NCBI GenBank assembly: GCA_002868945.1
Contig: PKTX01000050.1
Location: forward strand, 11,570 to 70,551
Length of the DNA: 58,982 nt
Direction: 5' to 3'
Source of the DNA: Desulfobulbaceae bacterium
GTDB lineage: Bacteria > Desulfobacterota > Desulfobulbia > Desulfobulbales > SURF-16
This document shows, in pieces, positions 1 to 6,315 of this stretch; within the stretch, counting starts at the first letter, position 1; every line of letters begins with the position of its first letter. Below the pieces are notes generated by a model. It saw nothing but the letters and a program-made list of their open reading frames with translations, searched no databases and was not told the DNA's origin. The position numbers and the translations under genes were made by a program.

Positions 1-252
1 CCCCCCCCCCCCCCGAAAAAACTCTTTCTCCCCTCCCTTCATTTTTATCAAAAAAAAACAGACCTCGGACGCTATTTGTCCTACCAGTGCCGCTATGATC
101 TGGGCTGAAGACGGCCTGGTTCTCCCTCCATGAAATAAAAAAAATCACCATTGGAATCCAGCCCTTGCCTTAGCAGTTGCCCATGATGCCTGGGTAAAGT
201 ATGGTGCAGGCATCCTGTCTAACTTTTAGAGTCTCCACGGAGAAAGCCTACA
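1..252. other. Window edge, no gene; starts with a C homopolymer
   Basis: The first 14 bases are all C, followed by AT-rich and C-rich low-complexity sequence. I see no convincing gene, tRNA or CRISPR repeat here. The homopolymer is more likely a contig-end artefact than biology. A weak GGAG lies just before the cas3 fragment start at 253. Confidence 0.5.
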
Positions 253-714
253 ATGAGCGAAGGGACGAGCTATTTCAGATACTGGGGAAAAACGACGCCG
301 GCAGGTGAGCCAGGGGTCTCGGTGTACGAGCACATGGTTAATGTCGGATGTGTGGCGCAATGTGTTGCAGCAATGTCACCTGACCTTCTGGAACGATTTC
401 ATTTGCAGGACAGAGAGGTAGGATTATTAGCAGCACTTCACGATCTCGGCAAAATATCTCCAGGTTTCCAACGGAAATGTGCGACCTGGCTTGAAAAAAA
501 CGGCTTAACAAAAATAGCCCGCAATAGTTGCTGGGACACCGCCATGGAATCTGACCATGGGAAAATTTCGCATTCAGCAGTCCAGAAGTTCCTTTCGCAG
601 AAAAAATTCTCAAGAAAAACAGCCAAGTTTCTTTCCGCCGTCCTGGGCGCCCATCATGGTCGATTGAACTTCCCAAGCGATCGTAAGGGACTAGGGTCAG
701 GTCTTGAAAAATAA
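253..714 (+). pseudogene. cas3: Truncated CRISPR Cas3, N-terminal HD nuclease domain only
   Basis: The 153 codons resemble the start of Cas3: a YWGKT-type opening, the HD dyad in LAALHDLGKISPGFQRK (about residues 57-73), and a second metal-ligand pair in LGAHHG near residue 131. In the family this HD domain degrades single-stranded DNA and is followed by a superfamily 2 helicase of some 600 residues. Here homology stops near 690, where a short repeat beginning GGGTCAGGTCTTG (694) supplies the last codons and the stop. No helicase, other cas gene or CRISPR array follows. It is read as the remnant of a type I CRISPR-Cas locus cut by a repeat insertion or deletion; the subtype cannot be assigned. 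Confidence 0.72.
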
Positions 715-722
715 GTTTTTTG
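694..722. repeat. RAYT-linked short repeat, copy 1
   Basis: The sequence GGGTCAGGTCTTGAAAAATAAG followed by a T run recurs almost unchanged at 1849-1869, where it lies directly before a RAYT transposase remnant. It marks the break in the cas3 fragment. No transposase accompanies this copy. Confidence 0.6.
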
Positions 723-749
723 AGTAAGGGCTCAGGTCCACTTTAGCTT

Positions 750-1065
750 CTTTGGCGAGGCAGGCATACGAAGAAGGGTGGGCAAGATTCACCACCATGC
801 GTGTGTATGGCTCGGATAGTGAATTTGGATGAGTACCCATGCTGTTTCTCCCCATTGCAGAGTTGAGTGAGCCGGGAGGCGTGAAAAGGAAACGAATTGC
901 AGCATGTCTGAACACCCGCAGGGTGTGAGTTTCTGCAATTCCCTTTTCACGGCGGAAGGCGAGCGCGCCGGAGGCCAACTTTGCCTGGGGTGCCGTTTCT
1001 TTTGGTTACTTTTCTTTGGGCAAGCAAAGAAAAGTAACGATGGGAGGGCGACTCCCACGCATAAA
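750..1065. repeat. Composite palindromic repeat A, copy 1
   Basis: This shares about 120 bp with 3161-3290 (a segment containing GATTCACCACCATGC and ending CCCCATTGCAGAGTTGAG) and its second half with 1994-2240 (CCCTTTTCACGGCGGAAGGCGAG, then GGAGGCCAACT). The end contains a 13-bp stem hairpin at 1005-1038 (GTTACTTTTCTTT and its complement). Short reading frames within it are by-products of the repeat and show no protein family signature. It is probably a degenerate non-coding mobile or REP-like element. Confidence 0.6.
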
Positions 1066-1155
1066 GTCAAGCACCTCTCGATCCACTTACTCTCAAAAAA
1101 CAAAACGGGGGCGGATTTATTTTTAACCAGGCGATAATGAAAATTACACCTTGCT

Positions 1156-1181
1156 ATAAGTTAACACGCGAGTTAACTTAT
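1156..1181. promoter_or_regulatory. Operator palindrome of the first toxin-antitoxin operon
   Basis: ATAAGTTAAC, a 6-base spacer and GTTAACTTAT form a perfect 10-bp inverted repeat ending 4 bp before the toxin start codon. A TATAAG-like -10 element at 1155-1160 overlaps the left arm. The position fits autorepression by the downstream HTH antitoxin, which is how HigBA-type operons are usually controlled. Confidence 0.7.
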
Positions 1182-1185
1182 TTGT

Positions 1186-1530
1186 ATGCCTGAAATTACC
1201 TTTTATAAAAAAGCGAATGGCAAAAGCCCAGTTGAGGAATTCCTTGATTCATTAACGGCAAAGCAGGCACAAAAAGTTGTTTGGACCTTACAAATAATTG
1301 AGGAGCTACCCAAAGTACCAACCACATACCTTAAAAAACTTGTTAACACGGATGATATTTGGGAGGTCAGAGTAAAATCGGGGAATGACACATTTCGCCT
1401 ATTAGGCTTTTTCGATGGCCCCAGACTGATAGTGCTCAATCATGCTTTTCAAAAGAAAACCCAGAAAACACCGAAGCAAGCCATAAAGCTGGCGGAAGAA
1501 AGGAAACGGGATTACTTCAAAAGGAGGTAA
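1186..1530 (+). CDS. higB: HigB/Gp49-like toxin, RelE superfamily
   Basis: This 114-residue basic protein resembles the phage-derived Gp49-like/HigB family. It opens with ITFYKKANGKSPVEEFLDSL, has a central EVRVKSGNDTFRLLGFF strand segment, and ends in the family's LNHAFQKKTQKTP motif and a Lys/Arg-rich helix. Family members are ribosome-dependent mRNA interferases. It is the first gene of a two-gene operon, 3 bp before an HTH antitoxin. Base composition is clearly more AT-rich than the core genes of the window, suggesting recent acquisition. Confidence 0.85.
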   Translation: MPEITFYKKANGKSPVEEFLDSLTAKQAQKVVWTLQIIEELPKVPTTYLKKLVNTDDIWEVRVKSGNDTFRLLGFFDGPRLIVLNHAFQKKTQKTPKQAIKLAEERKRDYFKRR

Positions 1531-1533
1531 AAC

Positions 1534-1809
1534 ATGAGTGATTTAAAGAAATACATAAAAAATCGCAAGGGCCGTGACCACGAATTCGCTAATGGCTATG
1601 ATTCCGGCTACGAACAATTTAAAATTGGAGTTATGCTCAAAATTGCCAGGGAAGAAGCAGGTCTCACCCAGGAGCAATTAGCACAAAAACTACAAACCAA
1701 AAAATCAGCCATTTCTCGTATTGAGAATCATGCAGAGGATATTAAATTATCCACCTTGGAGAAATTTGCCCAAGCGCTTGGCAAGAAACTACTTCTCAAG
1801 GTCGCATAG
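1534..1809 (+). CDS. higA: HigA-like antitoxin, XRE helix-turn-helix
   Basis: The 91 residues contain a C-terminal Cro/C1 helix-turn-helix ([20 protein letters not shown], then SAISRIENH) and an N-terminal segment likely to wrap the toxin. The start follows the toxin stop by 3 bp with an AAAGGAGG ribosome binding site inside the toxin end. In this family the antitoxin neutralises the toxin and represses the operon; the palindrome at 1156-1181 is the likely target. The gene shares the toxin's AT-rich composition. Confidence 0.87.
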   Translation: MSDLKKYIKNRKGRDHEFANGYDSGYEQFKIGVMLKIAREEAGLTQEQLAQKLQTKKSAISRIENHAEDIKLSTLEKFAQALGKKLLLKVA

Positions 1810-1848
1810 TTTAAAGTTTTTCCTAACAATGCGCAGTGCCTGGGTCAG

Positions 1849-1869
1849 GTCTTGAGAAATAAGTTTTTT
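1849..1869. repeat. RAYT-linked short repeat, copy 2
   Basis: GGGTCAGGTCTTGAGAAATAAG precedes a RAYT remnant and matches the copy at 694. It is probably one end of the ancestral transposase-bearing element. Confidence 0.55.
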
Positions 1870-1887
1870 TGGTGCTATCGCTTCTGT

Positions 1888-1994
1888 ATGGCCCGTCCTC
1901 TCCGAGGTGCATATCCCGGCGCTCTGTATCACATCACGTCGCGCGGCAAAGCGCAGCAGGCGATTTTTTCACCGACCAGGACCGCTATTCCTTT
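1888..1994 (+). pseudogene. REP-associated tyrosine transposase (RAYT) remnant
   Basis: ATG at 1888 reads MARPLRGAYPGALYHITSRG, the hallmark N-terminus of Y1-type RAYT (TnpA_REP) proteins, including the ALYHITSRG strand of the fold. After about 25 residues the frame is lost in a T-rich stretch; shifting frame recovers FTDQDRYSF, which also fits the family. Homology then ends where repeat A copy 2 begins (about 1994). The HUH histidines and catalytic tyrosine are absent, so the gene is frameshifted, truncated and inactive. Confidence 0.72.
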
Positions 1995-2240
1995 GCTGTT
2001 TTCCCCATTGCAGAGTTGAGCGAGCAGGGTGCCATGCCCCTTCGACAGGCTCAGGGACCGGACTCTGAGCCTGTCGAAGAACAATTCCCTTTTCACGGCG
2101 GAAGGCGAGAGGGCCGGAGGCCAACTCTGCCGGGGTCCCATTTCTTTCGCCGCTTTGCTGCTTGTTACTTTTCTTTGGGCAAGCAGCCAGCGAAGTGGGC
2201 GAAGAAAAGTAACAGGGTACAGACGACTCCCAAGCATAAA
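1994..2240. repeat. Composite palindromic repeat A, copy 2
   Basis: This shares TTCCCCATTGCAGAGTTGAG with copies 1 and 3 and the CACGGCGGAAGGCGAG block with copy 1. It carries a 15-bp stem hairpin at 2040-2079 (CTTCGACAGGCTCAG and its complement), the same palindrome as in copy 3, and a GTTACTTTTCTTTGGGCAAGC stem with its complement near 2205-2214. MITE-like repeat N1 begins directly at its right edge. Confidence 0.6.
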
Positions 2241-2434
2241 GGCCATCTTGAATAATTGCTTTTTTGTCCGATTTTTTCGTCGCCACGAAAAATAAAAATC
2301 CTCACATATACCTGATATGCTGCACCCCAAGGGCACTTCTTTCAGGGCGCGCTTTTTATTTTCTATGCTTCTCAAACTCGAACAGGTAAGCGAGCTTGCG
2401 AGACTCCGAAATATCTAATAATTCAAGATACCCT
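2239..2434. mobile_element. MITE-like element, subtype 2, copy N1
   Basis: The element is about 195 bp with imperfect terminal inverted repeats: left AAGGCCATCTTGAATAATTG, right (complement) AGGGTATCTTGAATTATTAG. Its interior (CTGCACCCCAAGGGCACTTC; AGGTAAGCGAGCTTGCGAGA; CTCCGAAA) is almost identical to 5674-5868 and related to 29452-29669 and to the subtype 1 elements. It encodes no transposase, so any movement would need one supplied elsewhere. Confidence 0.75.
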
Positions 2435-2540
2435 AAAGTCGAGCAATGGCTTATGAGACAAGGCGTTGCTGTCGGGCAATTTTCCGCTGCGCTCCAATGA
2501 GCCGCAGAGCGCGGCGTTATGCAATCATTTCCAAAGCCAC

Positions 2541-2568
2541 TTGACACGCGTCACGTGACAGTATACAC
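2541..2568 (+). promoter_or_regulatory. Promoter and operator of the second HigBA operon
   Basis: TTGACA at 2541-2546 is followed by a 17-base spacer and TACACT (an alternative -10 is TATACA two bases earlier). The spacer contains the perfect palindrome GTCACGTGAC (2550-2559), well placed for repression by the HTH antitoxin. The start codon of the broken toxin is at 2577. Confidence 0.62.
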
Positions 2569-2576
2569 TTTCAGGC

Positions 2577-2763
2577 ATGATCAAATCCTTCGCTGACAAA
2601 CGCTCTCAAGAGCTGTACTCCAAAGGTAAGTCAAAGAAGTTTCCCGCGGATGTCGCGCCGCGAGCTGCCAGAAAACTTGAATACGTAAAATGATCAGTGG
2701 CGTATCTGTTTTCGATTTGAAGATGGCGATGCGTATGAGGTTGAAGTGTGTGACTACCACTGA
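2577..2763 (+). pseudogene. higB: Broken HigB toxin with internal deletion
   Basis: ATG 2577 reads MIKSFADKRSQELYSKGKSK and on to ARKLEYVK before a stop at 2691-2693, the N-terminal third of a RelE/HigB toxin. A second frame entered at that point reads NDQWRICFRFEDGDAYEVEV and CDYH with a stop at 2761, the canonical C-terminus of the same family. About 30 middle residues are missing and the junction shifts frame, so an internal deletion is the simplest explanation. The product cannot be functional, leaving the antitoxin at 2778 without its partner. Confidence 0.85.
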
Positions 2764-2777
2764 GGGAGGTGATGACT

Positions 2778-3092
2778 ATGGCTATTCCTAACACTAACGG
2801 CATGCAGCGCAAGCCGACTCATCCTGGTGAAATGTTGAGGGAGGACTTTTTGCCGGACTATGGCCTGACCGTTGCGGGGCTGGCTGAATCTCTGGGTGTC
2901 TCACGCCAGTCAGTTAATGAGTTATTGCGCGAGCGCCGTGCTGTCAGTCCTGAAATGGCGCTTCGGCTTGCCCGTTTGTTTGGTAACTCTCCGGAATTCT
3001 GGCTGAACGCGCAGCAATCGGTTGATCTGTGGGCGGCGGCTCAGTCGGTTAAGGAAGAGGTTGATCGGATCAAACCGTTACATGCTGCATAA
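2778..3092 (+). CDS. higA: HigA-type antitoxin, XRE family
   Basis: The 104-residue protein has the HigA signature RKPTHPGEMLREDFLP followed by a helix-turn-helix (GLTVAGLAESLGVSRQSVNE) and LALFGNSPEFW-like residues (LARLFGNSPEFWLNAQ). ATG 2778 is preferred because GGGAGG at 2764-2769 lies 8 bases upstream; an earlier ATG at 2772 is too close. In HigBA systems it neutralises HigB and represses the operon. Its partner here is a pseudogene, so it may persist as an orphan regulator or antidote. Confidence 0.87.
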   Translation: MAIPNTNGMQRKPTHPGEMLREDFLPDYGLTVAGLAESLGVSRQSVNELLRERRAVSPEMALRLARLFGNSPEFWLNAQQSVDLWAAAQSVKEEVDRIKPLHAA

Positions 3093-3160
3093 GCAAGCCA
3101 TGCAGCCGACCTCGCTGGCGTTTTAGTGAGGTCAGCGAGGGGCGGATTCGCTGTTAGTTT

Positions 3161-3340
3161 TTTTGGGCGAAGCCGGCACACGAAGAAGGGGAGGGCCAGA
3201 TTCACCACCATGCTTGTGCATAGCTCGAATGGTGAATCCGGATGAGTACCCATGCCGTTTATCCCCATCGCAGAATTGAGTGAGCAGGGAGCTGTGCCCC
3301 TTCGACAGACTCAGGGACCGGTCCCTGAGCCTGTCGAAGG
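3161..3340. repeat. Composite palindromic repeat A, copy 3
   Basis: It shares about 120 bp with copy 1 (CGAAGAAGG, GATTCACCACCATGC, GGATGAGTACCCATGC). Inside, GATTCACCA pairs with TGGTGAATC. The end is a 40-base near-perfect palindrome at 3300-3339 (CTTCGACAGACTCAGGGACC and its complement with one mismatch), the same structure as at 2040-2079. The copy lies between the orphan antitoxin and the exporter and may act as a transcription barrier. Confidence 0.6.
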
Positions 3341-3389
3341 GTGAAAGTCACTGTGACGCTCTGTGGTGCATCAAGGAAAAGGAGACCGT

Positions 3390-4268
3390 ATGAAAGGCGC
3401 CAGTGCAGCATGCGTGGCCCTGGCTGCCCTGGGCTGGGGAGTGTCCGGCGGCATCGGCGGTATGCTCATGGCCGCTGGCTGGGACCCTTTCGTGGTATCG
3501 CTCTACCGCGGTGCCATCGGTCTGCTCTTTGTCCTGGTTTGGCTGGCCGTGCGGCCGCGCCAGAGCGGCTTGTCAAATCGCCGCTTATGGTTCTGGTCAA
3601 TGATTGCCGGTATCGGTGTGGCCGGCAACTTTGCCTTCTATTTTGTCAGCATTGCAGAGGGCAGTGTGGCGGTGGCGGCAACGCTGATGTATTGCGCCCC
3701 GGTGTTCGTCTATCTCGTGTCGTTTGCGCTCAAACTTGAAAGCGCCACTGGGCTGAAGTGGGCCGCCATGGCTGTGGTGATGGTCGGCATTGTATTGCTT
3801 ACCCGCATTCACGACATGGGCAGCGGCGGCGTTACCTGGCTCGGCGTGGGCGCCGGTTTGCTGGCCGGGCTCTTTTACGCACTCTTTATTTTCGGTTTCA
3901 AGTATGCGGCGCCGCACGGCAGCCCGCAGGCCATTCTTCTGATAGCATTCGCGGCACTTGTTGCCCTGCTCATTTGGCCGAGCGATAGCCACCAGACCAT
4001 TGCGGTCCTGAGCACACCGGACTGGCCGCTCTTTGTGGCACTGGGGCTTTTTGGCGCGGGTTTGTCGTTTTTTCTTTATATTGTCGGTCTGCGGCATACC
4101 GCGCCGACCGTGGCCGCAATTGTTGCAATGGTCGAACCTGTTACCGCGACGCTCTTCGGCGTCGTGGTTTTAAGTGAAAGCTTGCTTGGCTCGCAAATTT
4201 TCGGCATGGCACTGATATTGGTCACCGTCACCGCACTCAGTGTTTATCCAGGGGCTCGGCACGGATAA
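3390..4268 (+). CDS. DMT superfamily (EamA) transporter
   Basis: The 292-residue protein has about ten hydrophobic helices in two EamA repeats (about 5-135 and 150-285). The first ends in YCAPVFVYLVSFALKLE and the second in AAIVAMVEPVTATLFGVVVLSE, both typical of drug/metabolite exporters of the inner membrane. ATG 3390 follows AAGGAG by 5 bases. Substrate cannot be told from sequence; family members export amino acids, metabolites or toxic compounds. It stands alone between a repeat-rich accessory patch and the PilZ-like gene. Confidence 0.85.
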   Translation: MKGASAACVALAALGWGVSGGIGGMLMAAGWDPFVVSLYRGAIGLLFVLVWLAVRPRQSGLSNRRLWFWSMIAGIGVAGNFAFYFVSIAEGSVAVAATLMYCAPVFVYLVSFALKLESATGLKWAAMAVVMVGIVLLTRIHDMGSGGVTWLGVGAGLLAGLFYALFIFGFKYAAPHGSPQAILLIAFAALVALLIWPSDSHQTIAVLSTPDWPLFVALGLFGAGLSFFLYIVGLRHTAPTVAAIVAMVEPVTATLFGVVVLSESLLGSQIFGMALILVTVTALSVYPGARHG

Positions 4269-4377
4269 CAGGCATGCCCAGGCATCCACGCCATCAAAAA
4301 AACAGCCATCTTCCCACCCTCATCTTTTTGCATTATCATAGGGCGCATCAACCTTCCCCATTGCGTCCCTCACCTCC

Positions 4378-5076
4378 ATGAAAGAAAAATGGCTGGCAAA
4401 TATCGAGCAGATCGTCCACGAGCTTGTTGCGGTGGTCAGTGACAGGCTGCACCTCTTTCTCTATACAGAGCAAGAACCGGACGGTCTCATCACCACGGCC
4501 AGCCGCGTCTGCAGCTACAACGGCGAGGCTTACCTGCTCCTGCAGAATGATGGCAGCCTCCGGGCCGGCCAGCAGGGTTTTGCCCTCTATCGCCGGCCCG
4601 GCAGGGAGTTGAGCCGCGGCTTTCACCTGGAGGTGCGGCGGTCCACCGCAAAACAGGTTGCCGTCAGCCTGCCCAGGCAGATCTTTAAGATTCAGCGCCG
4701 CCAACATCCGCGCATCATGGTGCCGGGAGACTCCCTGGTGGATTTCTTTATCAACGACAGCCCGATTGCCACCACCATGACCGTGGTGGATCTTGCCAAG
4801 GCAAGTGCCCGCTTTTCCGGCCTGCCCATGGCAGGCCTGGCGGCGGCCACCAGGCTGGAGAGGCTGAGCCTGCATCTGCGGCGCACCCTCTACCGGCATG
4901 ACAGCTTCACCATCGCCCTGGGCTCGGCCATGGTGAAAAGGGTGCAGCGCAGCCGCCGTACGGCGGGTGAGGTGGAGGTGGTGGTCTGCTTCCAACCAAC
5001 CCTGGTGGAGGAGGAACAGCTCACCCTCTACATCGAATCACAGCTCTGGCAAGCCAGCCTCTATGACAAGCGCTGA
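4378..5076 (+). CDS. PilZ/YcgR-like domain protein
   Basis: The 232-residue soluble protein has a C-terminal half resembling PilZ: an arginine-rich QRRQHPR segment near residue 107, followed about 30 residues later by VVDLAKASARFSG in place of the usual D/NxSxxG. PilZ domains bind cyclic di-GMP through these two elements; the second is degenerate here, so binding is uncertain. The N-terminal half may be a YcgR-N-like or flavin-split-barrel-like domain. A diguanylate cyclase is encoded at 47783-48976, but nothing links the two. It is followed by a terminator. Confidence 0.55.
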   Translation: MKEKWLANIEQIVHELVAVVSDRLHLFLYTEQEPDGLITTASRVCSYNGEAYLLLQNDGSLRAGQQGFALYRRPGRELSRGFHLEVRRSTAKQVAVSLPRQIFKIQRRQHPRIMVPGDSLVDFFINDSPIATTMTVVDLAKASARFSGLPMAGLAAATRLERLSLHLRRTLYRHDSFTIALGSAMVKRVQRSRRTAGEVEVVVCFQPTLVEEEQLTLYIESQLWQASLYDKR

Positions 5077-5216
5077 GGTGTGCTGAGGTGTAAGGTTCAA
5101 GGCGCAAGGATTTAGAGGGGCGGCGGGACAGGTGAGCGGGCTGAGGCAGCTGCTGTTTCCTGAATTCTCAATACCGACTTCTGCATTCTTGTGTTATTCC
5201 AGAAGGTCGAAGCCAT

Positions 5217-5253
5217 AAAAAAAAAGAGCCACCAGACGGTGACTCCTTTTTTT
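5217..5253. terminator. Bidirectional intrinsic terminator
   Basis: A run of A, the stem GAGCCACC/GGTGACTC with one mismatch and AGAC loop, then TTTTTTT. It can end the PilZ-like gene on the plus strand and minus-strand transcription from the rubredoxin side. Confidence 0.75.
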
Positions 5254-5493
5254 GTGCATTGTTTTCTTTTGAGCCGGCGGCGGGGGTGAGGAGCAGTGGA
5301 AGAGGTCAGGGCAATCAAGAAAACCGCCCAAGAAGGGCTTTTTTACTCCTCACTCCTAACGCCTCACCCTGCACCGGCATAACAAAGGTGCTGTGCTGCC
5401 CAAATCTATTGCGCTGTTACGGCAGGAGAAAACTCTGTCGGGGAGTTGGGGAGCAATTATTGAAGATGGCCTTTTTACGATTTTCCGGAGGCC
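5254..5493. other. Intergenic region with small terminator and a MITE end fragment
   Basis: No gene is visible. GCCC-AAGAA-GGGC-TTTTTT at 5325-5343 is a short terminator. CAATTATTGAAGATGGCCTTT at 5454-5474 is an inverted copy of the subtype 2 MITE end, directly downstream of the minus-strand rubredoxin stop, suggesting a decayed insertion. Confidence 0.5.
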
Positions 5494-5652
5494 TTAATCC
5501 GCCTTCCAGAAATCCGCCTTTTCGGCACCACACTTGGGACAGACCCAGTCGTTGGGGACATCTTCCCATTTGGTGCCCGGCTCCACGCCGTTTTCGTAGT
5601 CGCCTTCCGCCGGATCGTATATATAGCCGCAGGGGCATTCCCACTTGTCCAT
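5494..5652 (-). CDS. Rubredoxin with a shortened first metal knuckle (CxC)
   Basis: The 52-residue protein is a single rubredoxin domain: [18 protein letters not shown], then [13 protein letters not shown], then [11 protein letters not shown]. Rubredoxins carry one electron on an iron bound by four cysteines and serve as donors to peroxide- and superoxide-detoxifying enzymes in anaerobes. The usual first knuckle is CxxCG; here it is C6-P-C8-G, one residue short, while the second (C39xxC42) is normal. ATG 5652 is chosen because AAGGAG lies 6 bases upstream; another ATG two codons earlier abuts the site. A MITE separates it from the desulforedoxin-domain gene upstream. The gene is easily missed because of its size. 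Confidence 0.9.
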   Translation of the reverse strand: MDKWECPCGYIYDPAEGDYENGVEPGTKWEDVPNDWVCPKCGAEKADFWKAD

Positions 5653-5673
5653 AGTCATCTCCTTTTAATGTTG

Positions 5674-5868
5674 AAGGCCATCTTGAATAATTGCTTTTTT
5701 GTCCGATTTTTTCGTCGCTACGAAAATAAAAATCCTCACATATGCCCGATATGCTGCACCCCAAGGGCACTTCTTTCAGGGCGCGCTTTTTATTTTCTAT
5801 GCTTCTCAAACTCGAACAGGTAAGCGAGCTTGCGAGACTCCGAAAAATCTAATAATTCAAGATACCCT
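5674..5868. mobile_element. MITE-like element, subtype 2, copy N2
   Basis: This copy is nearly identical to N1 over its full 195 bp, including both inverted ends (AAGGCCATCTTGAATAATTG; complement of right end AGGGTATCTTGAATTATTAG). It lies between the rubredoxin start and the desulforedoxin-domain protein stop and may have split a former redox operon. The high identity to N1 suggests recent spread. Confidence 0.78.
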
Positions 5869-5891
5869 GAATAGTGAAAAACTGGGGGGGA

Positions 5892-6218
5892 TTAGTCCAG
5901 GTTTTCCATGACCTTGCCACAACAGGTGGGGAGTCCCTCACCCTTGGCAACCTTCATGTACTTATTGCAGGTGGCGCAGTAGTAGGTGGCATCCATGGCC
6001 GCTGTTTCCTCCACCCGCTGGGTGACGCCGCCAGGCACGCCTTCAATGACAAAGCGGGCCTGGTCGCTCTTGCCGGGCAGAAACTCGCCGATGGGGGAGA
6101 GCCGCTTATTGTCATTCAAGCAGTCCACCGTTATGCGCCACAGGGTTTCAAGATCTTGGCTTTCTGCTGCGTTCTCCGGGACAAACTCGACCACATTCTT
6201 GTCAATTGAAATCTTCAT
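5892..6218 (-). CDS. Small redox protein with C-terminal desulforedoxin-type FeS4 domain
   Basis: In this 108-residue protein the last 30 residues (YYCATCNKYMKVAKGEGLPTCCGKVMENLD) match the desulforedoxin pattern: CxxC, about 14 residues, then CC, which binds one iron through four sulfurs. The first 75 residues (about six strands by eye, no cysteines) belong to no family I recognise and lack the superoxide reductase HxxxCH-type site, so it is not a plain desulfoferrodoxin. It probably transfers electrons in the cytoplasm. Upstream is the rhodanese-MBL fusion (97-bp gap), downstream a MITE and rubredoxin, which suggests a shared role in oxygen or reactive-sulfur defence. Confidence 0.72.
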   Translation of the reverse strand: MKISIDKNVVEFVPENAAESQDLETLWRITVDCLNDNKRLSPIGEFLPGKSDQARFVIEGVPGGVTQRVEETAAMDATYYCATCNKYMKVAKGEGLPTCCGKVMENLD

Positions 6219-6315
6219 ACCTTTCCTCGCTGGTTTATGTGTTTAGTTGGTAATAATAATAATTCCTAATTAAGAACGGGTCAATACAATTCTTGAAAAA
6301 ACAGCAGGGCTGGCT

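Noticed and set aside
1-252. CRISPR array next to the cas3 fragment
   Set aside because: No repeated unit with regular spacers is visible on either side.
789-1103. Minus-strand frame with RQSWPPARSPSAVKRE and a similar one at 1929-2375
   Set aside because: It falls entirely in repeat A; this peptide is a recurrent by-product of that repeat and shows no domain or ribosome binding site.
1869-2255. 128-codon frame through the RAYT remnant and repeat A
   Set aside because: Only a few residues match RAYT after a frameshift; the remainder is repeat sequence.
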